Source of the DNA: Fasciolopsis buskii | Lineage: Eukaryota; Platyhelminthes; Trematoda; Plagiorchiida; Fasciolidae | Direction of reading: 5' to 3' | Assembly (NCBI GenBank): GCA_008360955.1 | Contig: LUCM01000576.1 | Location: 1 to 64,000 of the forward strand | Length of the DNA stretch: 64,000 nucleotides | Part shown: in pieces, positions 42,792 through 57,700 of the stretch | Position numbering within the stretch: position 1 is the first letter of the stretch | Layout of the letters: each line of letters begins with the position of its first letter | The notes under the pieces: model-generated | The model's input: the letters and a program-made list of their open reading frames with translations, nothing else | The model's database searches: none | Told to the model about the DNA's origin: nothing | Position numbers and translations under genes: made by a program

Positions 42792-45700
42792 TCGTGATTG
42801 TGCATGGAAGCTGTTCGTCGAAGAATCCACAGAAGAACCACACCTGAAGTTCGTTAGTAATTATTTGTCAGTTAGGGTAAGTCAACCTTGAGAACGCGGG
42901 CAGACTGGCACCAGAATAAATATTAATTGTAGTGGTATCCATATGAGTGGCCCAACCCAACTGACGAAGTATTACCAACGAATCACAGTTGTGGCTCTTG
43001 TGTGGATCCTTCAGCGAAGAGCTTCTATGTACATTCACGATGATACAAATTCAGAATCTGCAGACATATGAACGTTTGGACAGATGAGTACCGGGTACGC
43101 ATGCCTGACGAGCGGAAATGACACCGAAACTGGTCTTATGCCTCCGCGGAGATTTTGTTCATTCAACTAGACGCTACTTATAATTATGATATATGTATAT
43201 ACAATTCTTAGCATCCAAATAAGGTTTTACTACAAAAAGTAGCAGCAGAGTTTATAAGGATAAACGTGACCTCAAAGGATAGTACCGTTCACGCAGACTC
43301 AATGCGACATTTGCAGTGATACCTGGAATCTTTGTTTGTACAGCTACTTGTTTAGTGTCCACCTTCTTCGTGTGCTCATATAATTATTGGTATTTTCTTC
43401 GGAATGCGCTAAGTTTATCTTATCGTTTCTTTGGATACTTTCTGTGCAGGCTGAACAGCGATCCCGAGTGTGGGACGATGAACAATCCAGCGAGGAAGTC
43501 CAGTCCGATTTGGTTGAATTGGGAGCAGAATCCGCCGGTAGTAGCTCGGATTCGGAATATGCTCTGGGTCCTTTGGAAAAATTGCTTCCATCAAACAAGC
43601 CGAATCATTCTTCCGATACGCCTGATCCCGGCTCGACGGATGTCGCGATCACTTCGCCTGGGACCACTGTCACAACAGAACCTTCGGATTCCGAGGAACG
43701 CACATTCTCCAGTTCCGCGTTAGTCACTGCCAAGATGACTTCAATTACGCACTCACTGCTAAAGGCTTCTATGTCTGGGGACACAGAAACCGAATCGGAC
43801 GATGACGAAGGCGAGCAGGAGGAAGAAGTACAGTATGCCGGTGATCATCCGGTACGTCTCAAGCATTCACATTCAGCTTAAACGAGGGCACGACGTTGGA
43901 CTTCGCTGCTTCTCGCCCCCTTTATCTGTGAGAAACAGCGAATTAAGATGTAACTGTTTCTGTTAGTTTCAAATTTATTGCGTTTTTCGACAAAGCAATT
44001 TTATGGCCAACATTGCTCCGAGTTAATCGAAGTGCAAACCGCCTTTTTAAATTTTTAAGTACCCAGTACCGGGGTAGTTCATGAAAATTTGCTCTATACC
44101 CTTCTGTGATATGGACGAAAGTATATATATATATATATATATATATACCGCCGATTTTGGTGGATTTAAAAATTTCTTTTGTCGGTATTCTTGAGGTTCT
44201 GTGGGATTTTTTTTCTCGAACCCTGATGCAGATTATTACCGATATTTCATGTACTAATGTCCGAAAAGATTGAAACCATATTTAAACGCCCTAAATTTTA
44301 ACTGATATGGAGTATGGACCAATCGCGCAACGAAGCAGAGAACAATAATCCTCCGCATTAGTACAGAATAGTGAGCGCATTATTCCGGTCACCTATTGAT
44401 TTTGTTGATGAATGCATGGTATATGATGACCTGCAGGACACCCATAAAATGAACACTTCTAGAAGGCAATTCTTCGAAAAAATTACCCTTCTTTTGTATT
44501 CCCATCTAATTTTTTTACTCTTACACGGATAACATAAGCAAATCCTACAAGTGGATCAAGAGAGTGTATTATGGATAGCGGAAGTTTTTTCACAGTGAGC
44601 ACGGAAGGAAGTGGATAACATAAGAAACTATGGCGTCTCTAAAGGAACCTCCTTGTTTTATTCTATTTTATTCGAATATAATGCACGTTGTCCTGAGTAG
44701 AGTGGTTTTCTTTTAATTCGATATAATTCGGGTGAAAGCACACTTGGGTCCAGTGGGCATTTCATATAAAAATATATTATGATCTGATTCGTGATTCTAT
44801 CCAAAATATGCTTTGTGTCCTGACGTGATAATTCAATAAGCTGCCTAATTATTGGATATTAAAGTAGAAATTCTGAAACTTTTTTGAGTATGAGATAAAA
44901 GCGATTTTATACTGGAAGTGCTGGATGCCACATCAAAGTGATCACAAAGTTGCTAAAGGATAGTAGCGGGCCTATTGATTGTCCATTTATGCTGGATTTC
45001 TACCATTACATGCCTCATGTTGTGAACAAATCTCACTTTTCCCTCTCAATGCGTTTTCCCCCTACATTCAGGTGGCCGAAGACGTCAAACCGGACATTTC
45101 CAAGTCTCCTAAAAATACCCCGCCGGATCAAACTGTTCCCCCACCTCCTTGTACATTGAGACCATCTTCCAACATTAAAGAGGGTTTCAGTTCCTGTCCA
45201 CCGATCATGGATAATCGAGAAGGTATGTGTTGCATCCTCATCCCAATCCATCCAACTTTGTCTGTTGCACAATCCAGGGACAATTGTTTAATCTGGCCTT
45301 ATTCTATTTGTCCTCTGCAGATTGTGTCCTGAATTTATTCTGACAGTTTCAGTTCACTTTTTGCAATCATTAACCGTGCACCAACTTGCTCTGGTTTGAT
45401 TGCTACCCTTGGCACCGTCTATCCAAAAGAGGAAAAGACGGTGAGAAATAGTGAAAAGTCAACCGCAATAGTATAAATTGAAGAACTCTAGAAGAGAACA
45501 GATTACGAATTCATGGGAGCCAATGACTGACGCACTGGGCCACATTGCCTTTTGTCCCCAACCATCGGTTGAGATCTCGTGGACCCCCAACTCGGCAACC
45601 TAATTGGACCCACGGACTCCTTCCGCTGGTTAACGTTTTCATCCTTTTTGCCACGTTATCGAGTAGCCGCTTTGATCCATTCTCCAACCCCTACATGCCT

Positions 45701-48700
45701 CTGAGGTTAGTGCACAGCGAAGCATTCGTTCTTTGGGTGTGCGCAAAACATGCCCCAACCCCTTTGTTCCATTCAGGTTAACTGCCTCAGTACCTTACGC
45801 TTAACATTTGAATCACTGGTAAAATTCTCCCACTATATTCTACTAAAGCAACGGTGTTCAAACATCGAAATTCTTTGCACATTTCTCAACGGTCGCGTTT
45901 CTGAGACGTTTTTGACCTTGTAATAATGGCCAAATATGAGGGCACCGCAGACTAGCTTCCGAGATTCCAGTATATTATAAGTATTTTCTGTGTAATACTG
46001 TTATTTTGTAACATTGTATCACAATCTGTGTAACGCTTGATTCGTCTAATGTCCTCATTAAAAGCTTCATACTTGCGAACGCTTAAAGACTAAATAAAAT
46101 GAGCCTGTTTACTCTGAACAGATCTTATTACTTTCTGCTGCCTGATTCGATACAATTTTGTTCCCAACCCCAGTTCGTCGAGTAAAATTCTTTTTATATC
46201 CTGCATTGCTGATTCTCTGACTCAGGATTGACACTCACTGAATGGGCAGTTATCTAACCAACGCAAACACAAACACCAAGCGGTTCGCGCATCCGGTCCA
46301 CATCTTGTTCAGTTAGCCGCGTGTTTACTACGGACAGCTCCATTGTAAGCCTGGACCGAGACTAATCTGGTCAACTGGATCTTGCGCACTTGGTGGTTTT
46401 CGGTGCTGGTACATTTGTTTGTCTAGAATATGATCCATGCGAAATTTGCTTTCGAACTCTCGCGGCCGAACGGCCAACCCCGGAACAACCAGTTGTATGC
46501 TATCCGGGCGCTCAGATCTTGTGTTCGCTCATCTCGCTGTGACATCCGAAAGCAAAGTGGACTATGATTGTATGTGTGTCTGTGTGCGTACGCGCGTGCA
46601 CGCGGTTAAATCACTGATCTCAGTCCGCTGTCTTCTGTGTACCTTCTAAACGGCCCGCGCACACACTCTTGTCGGCTTGACTTGATGGAGTCACCGTATC
46701 AATTTTCCGCACGGAATCTGCACTCAAGCAACAGTATCCTGCCCTCAACAGAGCCCTGAGTTTGTGTTTGGTTTCGTCCAGTTGCTTTTATGACGTGCCG
46801 ATAGTGGGATCTACTTTCATCCAAATATCGCGATGGTGACTGTGTGTGCATGGTGTCTCCGTTTGGAAGTTACATTGGTCTTAGGCCGGTATAGGACAAA
46901 TCTAGTGAATCCCACTAGTTTTTAACTACTCACACCACTGTCAACAGTGAAATGTGACTTCTGCTTTTCCTCTGAAACTTGAGTCTGGGATTCCCGTTTT
47001 GCTGATTCCGTTATCGATAATTGTATCCTACACTGGTTCGTATGCATTACTCTACATCGCCCAAACAACGTGTGATATACCTTGTGGTTGCTCGATCTGC
47101 AATTCGTTGCAGAAACGTCTGATCTACCTTCTACAAAGATGGGTAAGCTGCAACTAATTTCGGTCATGGCGAACCACATGTATCATTGTTCACGCTGGTT
47201 GTTTTAGTTCTTTCTGGATTACTGTGTGCACAGTTCCTATAACAAGACTCATCGTTACTGGGGTCATCATTTGGCGTTATTTCACTATTCTAACTCGTTA
47301 CGCATCAATTATTCACAGAGTTAGGCCAATGTGCATCTTGCAATAAGCAATCTGCTTTCTCGCTCTGAAACATCAATTGGAACGTATGAGCAGCACTGGA
47401 AAATTGTTCACGTTTTCAGAACTCGGTATCACTTTTGGGTTTCAGCCGAACTAACTGATCAGGTGATCTACAACGCACACCTTGTGGTATCACCGTGTTG
47501 CTTTGAGAACTGGAACCTGACAATGAAAGTAATTTCCCGAACGGAAACACTGGAACTTCGTTTCCTGCTGACTCACATGCAAGACTCTAAGATAATTCGG
47601 TTGAGGAACTTTGTGAGCAACTCAGTCCTACATGTAAAAATTCGAGAAATTGTTGGAACCCAACTAGTAGCATTTGTGAGCTGGTACACTATCGTATCTC
47701 GGCCTATGTCCCACTTCTTCGGCCTCCATCTCACTTGTCGCTTCCACACTCCAACGAACTGCTTGATAAATACTTGAAAACCTCGATGCGGCGCATACAC
47801 TGTTTGATCCAAGAGCTATGGAGATAATCTGCCCGAATTACAGGTTTGCATGAAACCCTAGATTGAACTCACGTTACTCCATCTGAACTGCTGAGATTTT
47901 ATGTGGTTCTATATCACTCCAAGTTTCAGGATCATGGTTCCTGGTCCATCCTCACCATGTAGTGGGCCCTAGTGGTTATAATGCGGGCCGCTTCCACTAC
48001 ACTCATGCACCAAACACATCACAAAAACAAAACGGCAAATGAACTAGCGAGCTAATGACAGGTCACACCTCGTACCAAGTTCAAGCCCATAGGAATTCGA
48101 TTCTCATAATAGGTTCGCAAAATATTTTATTGGAAATTGCTTAATTAGTGCCCTCTTGAATTCATTTTCTTCTTAGAATGGCACATAATATTTTAAACGA
48201 CCAAGGGCATGTTGACAGAAATCTGAAGTTCTATTTTAACCGCTATTTCAACTCTTAGTCAGCATCCACACATGTTTTTATTTCTCTTCTTGCCTCATTC
48301 TACTTGTTTACCATTTCAGGCAGCGTAAGTGAGGTAAGCGGGACCTCCAGTGTGACATTACCCGCTCTTGCTTCCTCAATTCCGTCGGTTTGTGAATCGC
48401 AAAAAATGAGTACTATCTCAGAGTCACCAAGTGTTGCCATTGAGCCGTCTTTGATTCCCAACGTGATCGACACAACTCCGACTCCGCTGCCCACATGGGA
48501 TCAGTGCCTTTCGGAAGCCGGTGATTTGAAGCTGCGTGCACCACTCACGGTAATTTCCATTCCCATTGCAATTTTATCATAATCACATTGCTCGATGATC
48601 AGTTCTACTGTTTTACGAAAGCATATTGTTACATTGGTCTGGTCGTTGATGATTGGAACCATTCTCAGTCGGAAATGAGATAACAAATAACTCACCAACG

Positions 48701-51700
48701 ATAAATCCCTAGGCCACAATTAACTTTTCCATTACTAATTCGAGTGTTGTATTACGAATTGTTCATACGACAGCAGTTCATAAATTTCGAGATACAACAC
48801 AATGTTGAGTTCTTCTTTATCCACCGCCAGTGCTTTGACGAATTATCATTTTTTACCTGCGAATAGATTTTGGATAGAGGTTCCTAAGTGTCCTCATGTA
48901 TGACTACAATCGGCTAACCAAATGGGGGATCCATAATATTGTTATGGTGACAGAATTCACTGAACAACCCTAAGGATATGTTAAGGACTACATCTGCTAG
49001 ACAATGCTGGATTATTCTTTTGAAAGGGTTCGTATGTATTACATGCCCAATAGAAGGGCGTCAGTTCAGTTAATTTGATGAGAGCTGAAGATGAAACTTT
49101 CAATTTTTCTCTTTAAACTCGTTCATTCACACTTCTGCAAACTTCCGACATTTCTGTTGTTGTTGCTTCTTGTTATGCGGCACTGATATTGTGCTGCAAA
49201 ACCCACACCGTTGTCGTACCAAGTGTGTATTTCCAGGTTTTGTCTAGCTGATACCTGAACTACACAACCACTTATGCTTCGGACAAATCACGTGAATCGG
49301 TCAATTGTGTAGAAAAGATGTTCTGAGTTGTAAATTCCAATTTCCAAACTGAAAGTTAGATTGAACGTGTGAAAATCACTGCGCTTTCTCTTAGCCATCC
49401 TGACTAAAAGAATGTGTTGAGATAAGTGAGAATATAAATCAAGATATGAACAAGAGAACACTAAAACAAATATATTTCTCCTATGTATGTATTAGTATAT
49501 AAACCTGTTTACAGAATAAATGCCCTTTAAATCATGGGGAATGGGGATAGAAATCTAATAGAAACAAAGAGAAGGAAGCACCGTACCTTTATTAGTTCTC
49601 CCAGGCTCCGTGCAATCGATTGATTACCCTAATCCTTAACTGTTCCGTGGGTTTTTAGTGCCTGCAAAATTGTCGCAAGCCTCACTGACCGCTGCCTTTT
49701 CTCCAAGGTTACACGTCTATAAAAGGATGGATATCCAAGGGGAACAGGGAGTGGACCTACACAGGTGGGAAAAGATAAGACGTTGCTGTAGCCAGCACAC
49801 AGAGCACAGTCTAACTATACAAACGCACGTGTTTTCAATCATTCTGATTCAATAGAAAATGACAACACGATCGCCACTGTTCGCGGTTCATTGTCATATC
49901 CTTCAGTGTCTCCAGTCAGCTAGATGACGAGTCTTTCGGACCCCACCCACGAAGACGAAGACGTGAGACACCTACTTTCCCTAACTTCGCTGTACATTTT
50001 CTCATCCCACGTCATCTGTAGACCTCCACATGGCTTCTTCCATTCCTTAGGAGGAACAAAAAATAGAGCACCGTATGGTAGACGAGTGTTCNNNNNNNNN
50101 NNNNNNNNNNNNNNNNNNNNNNNNNNNNNNNNNNNNNNNNNNNNNNNNNNNNNNNNNNNNNNNNNNNNNNNNNNNNNNNNNNNNNNNNNNNNNNNNNNNN
50201 NNNNNNNNNTACCAAGTGTGTATTTCCAGGTTTTGTCTAGCTGATACCTGAACTACACAACCACTTATGCTTCGGACAAATCACGTGAATCGGTCAATTG
50301 TGTAGAAAAGATGTTCTGAGTTGTAAATTCCAATTTCCAAACTGAAAGTTAGATTGAACGTGTGAAAATCACTGCGCTTTCTCTTAGCCATCCTGACTAA
50401 AAGAATGTGTTGAGATAAGTGAGAATATAAATCAAGATATGAACAAGAGAACACTAAAACAAATATATTTCTCCTATGTATGTATTAGTATATAAACCTG
50501 TTTACAGAATAAATGCCCTTTAAATCATGGGGAATGGGGATAGAAATCTAATAGAAACAAAGAGAAGGAAGCACCGTACCTTTATTAGTTCTCCCAGGCT
50601 CCGTGCAATCGATTGATTACCCTAATCCTTAACTGTTCCGTGGGTTTTTAGTGCCTGCAAAATTGTCGCAAGCCTCACTGACCGCTGCCTTTTCTCCAAG
50701 GTTACACGTCTATAAAAGGATGGATATCCAAGGGGAACAGGGAGTGGACCTACACAGGTGGGAAAAGATAAGATGCTGCTGCAGCCAACACACGGAACAC
50801 AGTCTAACTGTACAAACGCACGTGTTTTCAATCATTCTGATTCGATAGAAAATGACAACACGATCGCCACTGTTCACGGTCCACTACCATATCTTTCAGT
50901 GTCTCCAGCCAGCTAGGTGACAGGTGTTTCGGACCCCAACCACGAAGGCATGAGACAACTGCTTTACCTAACTTCGTTGTACATTTTCTCATCCCACCTT
51001 GTCACGTCATCTGTTGACCTCCACATGGCTTCTTCCATTCCTTGGGAGGAACACAAAATAGGGCACAATATGTTAGACGAGTGTTCGTCGTACATAACAC
51101 GTGACCCAACCAGCGTAGTCTGCTAAGCTTCATACACTGAGATAAGGTGTTCTCGGAATTCGCATGCAATACCAGATTCCGAACCTTCACATTCCTCGCT
51201 CGATCACTCCATCCAATCCTGGCGATACTACGTAGACATCGGTGGTCGAAAACCTCTAACCGACGAACATTTTTCGAACGCATACTCCCTTTTTCGCAAC
51301 CGCAACCCAGAACTGAACGCACTGCAGCACAGTACACATGACCCTTCAACTTCAGTGAAATGTCAGGCCGACGCCACAAGTGCTTCAGTCCAGCGTGAGC
51401 TGCTCGAGCTTTGGACGTTCATTCACCTGACAGTATGTATTTCCGTCTTAGACAACTTCGGTTTCCTCAGAAGATGAAATCTTCAAGTTTCTGTGGCATC
51501 CAGAAACCGCATGCACCGCTGGTCCCAATCACCTGTCCTGCTCCCTTGTTAACTCGGGAACCAAGTTCATCTACCAAAGTAGTAACTTCTCTGATCAGCA
51601 AAGCAGTTGGCCTTGGTGTTTGTTTTTCCGGGTTCGTGGGACCCTTAAGCACTTCTAATTGTTTGACAAGGTCCCCTCAGTAAAAGCGCTTCGTTTTGAA

Positions 51701-54700
51701 ACTAGCCTCATAGTTTTTCAATTCAGTGCGTTTTTTTCAATTCAATTTTGAAATGGTATAAACGCTTTGATCACCGTTTCATCCCCTTTTGCTCTTGGTA
51801 TCCTAGTTTCCAATCGATTATCAACACCGTTCCGGTGCTCGGAACACAGTCGGCGGGGTTAACTTAGTTGTGACATTATGCGCCAATATGCGGTATTTCA
51901 CCGACATTTTCACGTGCGTTAAACGAACAGATCGCTTGGATTTTCAAATCCGTAGCCTGAATCGGTTTAGCACTAAGTAAAGTGTCGTCACTTCTCTTGT
52001 TCATCAATACATTCCTCACGCCTTACCTCATTCTTCTCCAGTAGTCTTTTCGGGTTCACTTAAAAGTGATTTTTGTGTGCTTTGCCAAATATTGCTCGCG
52101 GTCAGTCGAGTTTTTTTTATTCCTAACACAATATGTGGGACGATTCCTGTGGGAATTCAGACAGTCTCCATCAACTTACTTCATAATGATCTGTCTCAAA
52201 ATCGTTTGCACCTAATCGCTCGTCTAAAGTTTAGACACATTCCTCTCTGATCAGTTTTTCGCAGTTCCACAGAATCTTACATTAGCCCCTATCCCGATTA
52301 GCAAAAAAGAACGTCATCAAGAAATTGCGTTCTGATCTCTTCGATTGCACCAGTTCTTTGAGTTTTGCACTTTTTTAATATAGTCTCAAGCTGGCGGTTG
52401 TCAAGTTCCTCACTTTTGATTAAATTATAAATTTCTAGATTGCGGAGGTCTACTAATTCCAAGCTGGTACAAGGCAGTTCTGTTTCGTGAACCACGGTCC
52501 GTGAATCTTCCCTAACCTTTTATGCCCCATATCCGGGTCGATAGTATCGCTCCACATTTTTAGCTAAACATCAGCGTGTTAGTCCCATTCTGATCATGGT
52601 TCATGTTAGGATCTTTGTAATATCTGACCAAACCGTTGCAGCCGATCACTTTGATGAAAGATGGATTGTTTTCCCGTATCAGGGTACCGCCTTCCCACAT
52701 CGTTACTACGTTTTCTCCTCCCAGCTTGTGCCGGACTACTTGCCGTGGGCATCAGTGCTTGAGTGCCTCCAGCTCCTGATATCTTCCACTCGCAGTATTC
52801 AAGTTTCGCACCCATAGGTGTGTACGGGAGGATGGCATCACAAACGACGCAAATGTTATTCCCCATCCTATCTGCCATTTGAGAGTAAAATCATATGTAC
52901 ACAGAGAGAGAAAAAAAGAGAGAGCCTACGTTCAGTTTATCGACCGTTATTAGACAGTATTTGAGCATTTGCCCCTGAGGGTCGAGATTTTTTTTCGTTT
53001 TTGCCATGTTGTGTTGAAGGCACGTGTAAATTGATTTGGGCCAAAACTGGCTGAAGTTGGATGGTGAAATAACCGGGAACAATAATGTGGTACCCAAATT
53101 TCACATCCAAAATGTGAAGTGTTGAATTCAGCTGAACGTCGGAGTAGGCAGTCATTAGACTGTTTATCGTCCAGTAAATAAATAAAACCAAAAATAGCAG
53201 TCTTTTCTGATCCCGAAAAGAATAGAAAACATGGAACGTTTTCGCCGTACATTCCCAGTCTTGTCGAGGTATCCTTATGAGATCGATAAGCTTACCGTCA
53301 GTTTCCATTAATTTTCAGAAGGATTGATGATTAATCAATTTAAAAGCAGCACAAAAATCAATGAAGCCGGCCGCAGTTGACTGTCACAACTTGTTACGGT
53401 ACTTCAGTACTTCCCATGTAACCCTCTGTCATGGCGAGACCCCTTTTGGTTTCGTTCATTGCGGCGCTCTTTGGTCGCTGCAAAACGGTTACTTGTATTA
53501 TCTCATTGGCATCAGGACATTTTTTACGAAACGAATAATTGAAAATTTGTTTGTTTGTTTTCGTCATCTAGCTTACGCCACGGTCTATGTGTGTCATTGG
53601 TTTTCAGGACTTTTTCGCACATAATTTGCGAATATTATCCCGTGATAACACTCAATATTCACTGCAGACTTACGCATGTCAACGCAGACTGGAATCATGC
53701 AAGCCGATAATTTCTCGGTGTATTCCCGCAGAGATAAAAAAACGCTTTGGACGATAGTAACTGTTTGTAATCTCGTTGCACGTAATTGACTCAGGTTTTA
53801 TTAAGCATCAGCGTATTAGTCATTGAAGAATGGATGGAATTGCTCCCTGAGTTGTAGAAATTATGGGTCTTTGCCGAGTTACCTTTTTGTTGCCGCTACT
53901 TCATTAGAAGTTCATTAGAAGTTGGCCATCTCTGTCACATCCTTACAGACTGGCCGTCGGTATTCAAGCAGATAAAGTCGCAGCCTTTGGACGTGAAGGT
54001 TGCTACTTCGAATCCTCCCACTGCCTATCAACTTTCTTACTTCGCCGTGGCCCAATTCCTGAAAAATGATGTATATCGTTATTTCATTAGTGAGGGAAGC
54101 AAAAAGACAAGAGATAGCACAAAAAGGTGTTACTATTCGAAATCGCCGTCAGGCTACAAGTAATAATATCACTTAGTCTCTTAGTGTGTTAGCTGCTTAT
54201 CGGGTAATATCGTTGATTTATTCCTCTGTCAAATCGCGTTAACCCAAGTTTGGTTCGAATACGGAACACATGAGCAAGGTTACCCAAATAGTTAATTCAT
54301 TGCCCATTGGACAGCGCTATTATGAACTATTGAACTTTTAATTTATTCTTTTCATTTAATCCAGACTTGTTGGAAATCTTCTCGTGATGCGCTTCGTTGG
54401 TTTGGACTGCCCAAAGCCAAGGATTCCTGTTTGACTTTACGTTACCAATTCAGTCGTATGGTGTGCAACCACAACGCTAATTTGGTCACAATACTTTTGG
54501 AACTCACCGTTCGAGATCATGTGAATTCCCCACTGATGGACATTCATTTGGATTTGGGAAGCAGTGTTATGGGACGCTTGTTGCTTGATGCCAATCGCAT
54601 CGAGTCATTCGCACCAATCGGTAGGTGCATGATACTTCACACTGCTGCGTTCTATCAGTTATTTTTCTTCCGAAGTCGTTTGTCCTATTACCTTTTCCTT

Positions 54701-57700
54701 TGGCTCACGTATCGCCGTGTTGACTCATTCGTTTTGTCGTTTTTGACATGTTTTGTGCAGCCATTCTGTGGTTGCAGTCTGATGGTGATCTTGGATCTGG
54801 TGATCCTTTCGTGAGAAATGTGCTCGTTCCCGCTGTTACTCATGACAGTGTTTCTTACAGGCACAGTTATTGTTTATCTGTTTTTCTCCGCACTAATGTA
54901 GCTTGTTCTTGACTCTTCTGTCCCCATGCTTCAGAACATTTATATTCCGGCTCTACAGAGCTTTGTACATTGAGTATCGATTTCGCCGGATTTACGGATC
55001 CCATCGAAATCAATTTGATGTATACAATGAACCAGGGGACACGAGATGGTTCTGTTTTCACTGTGCCTCTATTGATTGCACCACCGCCGGGTGAACTCAT
55101 TCGACCAAATGACAACAGTCTTGTGAATGATCAACAATACGTGGACCTCCGGGGTAAGAAAGCACGTGATACGCGTTTGCCTTCTCAGTACATTTTTTGA
55201 TCTACGGGTTTTTGCGGTACACTACTTACTAAACTTAATCCTTCCCTATTTCATGACTTCGGGAGTGGTGCGTTTGCTCTCGTTAATTTTGCTTCACATC
55301 TTTGACAAGAATCCGAACCACACACCGCGACAATTTTTGTCTTCTAAATCGTCTGCAGAACCGTGTACACTGCCGTTGTCGTTTTTGAGAATGTGAACAG
55401 TAGCCGAATGGACATTAGAAATGAGAACTTCCAGTATTGTTTTCTATTCAAACATGCACCTGTCGGGTAGCCTTGAATTCCATTGCGATAAAGAAAGTGC
55501 ATCCATTTAGGTGGCACTTATTTATTACTGTTTCGTACGGGATCCATCATCTTGTCCGCTCCGGAACTTCCACATATCAACTGGTGAATTTGTAGGATCC
55601 GGTCCACGCAAACCGAGTTGAGTTGCTATGGCATGATACCATGGGGATGACAGCCATGTGGCCGCGCTACTTGCAGCCAGATTAAACTAGGCGCGGAAAC
55701 GTTCGAATTGGCGGGAAGAAGTCTTTTTCTGTCATGGTTTACTGGAAGAAGATTGCTGAAATCAGAAAATCAGGAAATAATACAGCATAGTTCAAATCCT
55801 TTACCCCGTATTTTCATTGAAATTAACAAACCAAGAAATGGAACACAACTCAAAGACGTCTTCGAAGAAAGGCAATCAGCGGGTTGGTATGTATGATCTT
55901 AAACTGCCGGCTATAAACTCAATCAATATCTGCGTAAGCCCCCTTCCAGACTAGTCGGTGAACGAAAGGAACTTGACGTTTTAGCATGTTTTTTCCCGTT
56001 GACCGGGTTTTATCAAACTCGACCGCCTCACCGTCTAATTGTTTTTTTTTCACCGTTATTATTATATCACTGCACGGGTGCAACGGAAGTAGCATGTTCC
56101 ATAGCCATTAGGGCTCACCACGTGGGGGGAGTGGATGTCGGCAACCAGGGTTCGCGTACAACCAGATGAATACCGAGATTGGATCGTTTGTGTTAAAACT
56201 TTGTGTTGCACTTCTACATCGGGAGGAAGCGCAACCAAATACTACAAATTACTGAGCGTACACAGTCTGTCATTTTGACAAACCTGAAATCAATAGCCTT
56301 AATCGGATCCGTTTTCCTTGTCCCAAGGTTGATTACGGATGTCGAGAACGGATTGTGCGATATCCGTTTTGGATCATTTCGCTGTGCCTCCATTCGGCGC
56401 ATATTTCAGCCCAATAGATTTCTAAGTTTAAGAAAATGCGATCTGGCAACAACTATTTAACCGGTTTGACCATAATAATGAACCATTTCATTTTGCTGCT
56501 ATTTTGTACATCGTAATCTGTCGTCGAGCCCTATGGCACTCGCAGCCCGCGGTTTCAGTTAGATCTTTCATCTCTCTCGGTCAGTTTGATTCCAACTACT
56601 TCTTACTCGTCCCAACGCACGAAGTAAAAATCCCCCCTATCGACCTCTAGGAACCGCATGTGCATTTAAAGAGCATTAATGTCTGCTCATTTTAGCTACT
56701 TGTTCTCCTCCCAGGTGGTGCTGGGGACACCACTTGTAACCCACTCCCGAGTTCCCGCATGGATAAACACGGCTCTCATTCCTCTCTTCAAGCTACGGCG
56801 TCCCCGAGAGGCGGCCCGCCTCTGGTCCCGATGATGGAGGTGGCAAAACAGTGGGACTCTTTTCTGTCGAAGGTCAACTCACAGCCTGTTAGAATTCAAG
56901 GATATTGTAAGAGGCCGACAATCAGAATATCACGACGCGAACACTATGCGCCCACCGCATAGATATTGCCTGTCTGTCAGAATTTCATCTTCCCTATTCG
57001 GGCTTACGATGTATCAAAGTTACAGGGACGGATAATGTCTACTGATTCCATTGCAGACCAGCGGACATCTCTGGATTCTAAGATGTGGTTAATTCTTTAA
57101 GCAGGAGAGGTAACGGCGCATTAATTTCCTGGGAGTCAGTATCCCCCAGACCAAATGTAGTGCGTCTCAAGAGCTCCCTCCAGAACTTGATGATGGCTAC
57201 TTATGCGCCGACCAATGTAGCTGACAACTCAACGACCAATGCTTTTACGACCCACTACAAAATTCAGTTAGTAGTATTCCAAAACGGAATTTATTGCCAG
57301 TTACTAGAGTCGGAAAAGTACGCACCGAGACTTCGGCCCAACCCAGTCGTCATATCCCATTGCGGTGTGAACTAGGCTAGCGTTGCGAGAGCGGGTCTCG
57401 TCTGGTGAACTCTTCAGTCATGAACAGATTGTCTGCAACACTTGCTTCCATAAAACACTTACCAACATGGTATTCGACCGACGACTATATCCCGAGCGAT
57501 CTCGCTGAGTTTTGCCAGTGGGAGATTGTCGCGCATTTCGAGGCGCAATGAGCGGTAACATGAACGATAAGGACCACATCTTGGCATATGCTCCCTTTAG
57601 GCTCCATTTGTTTACACGCCGAAGGAAGATACCACCAAGTTAGTTAAATGTTGTTTCTCTGGACACGCCACAAAAACGCCAGTCGCTGTGATATACGGTC

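Noticed and set aside
47331..47777. 148-codon + strand open frame in intron 10
   Set aside because: No recognisable motif, an overlapping minus-strand frame of similar quality, and no splice sites in phase with AP3B.
47940..48110. TAGTGGTTATAATGC and a later TTCAAGCCC resembling Pol III A and B boxes
   Set aside because: The spacing is too long for a tRNA-type promoter and no SINE body or tail follows; too weak to annotate.
52298..52495. Protein-like 65-codon minus frame rich in Leu and Glu
   Set aside because: No family recognised and no exon signals; kept only as an unassigned frame in the intron description.
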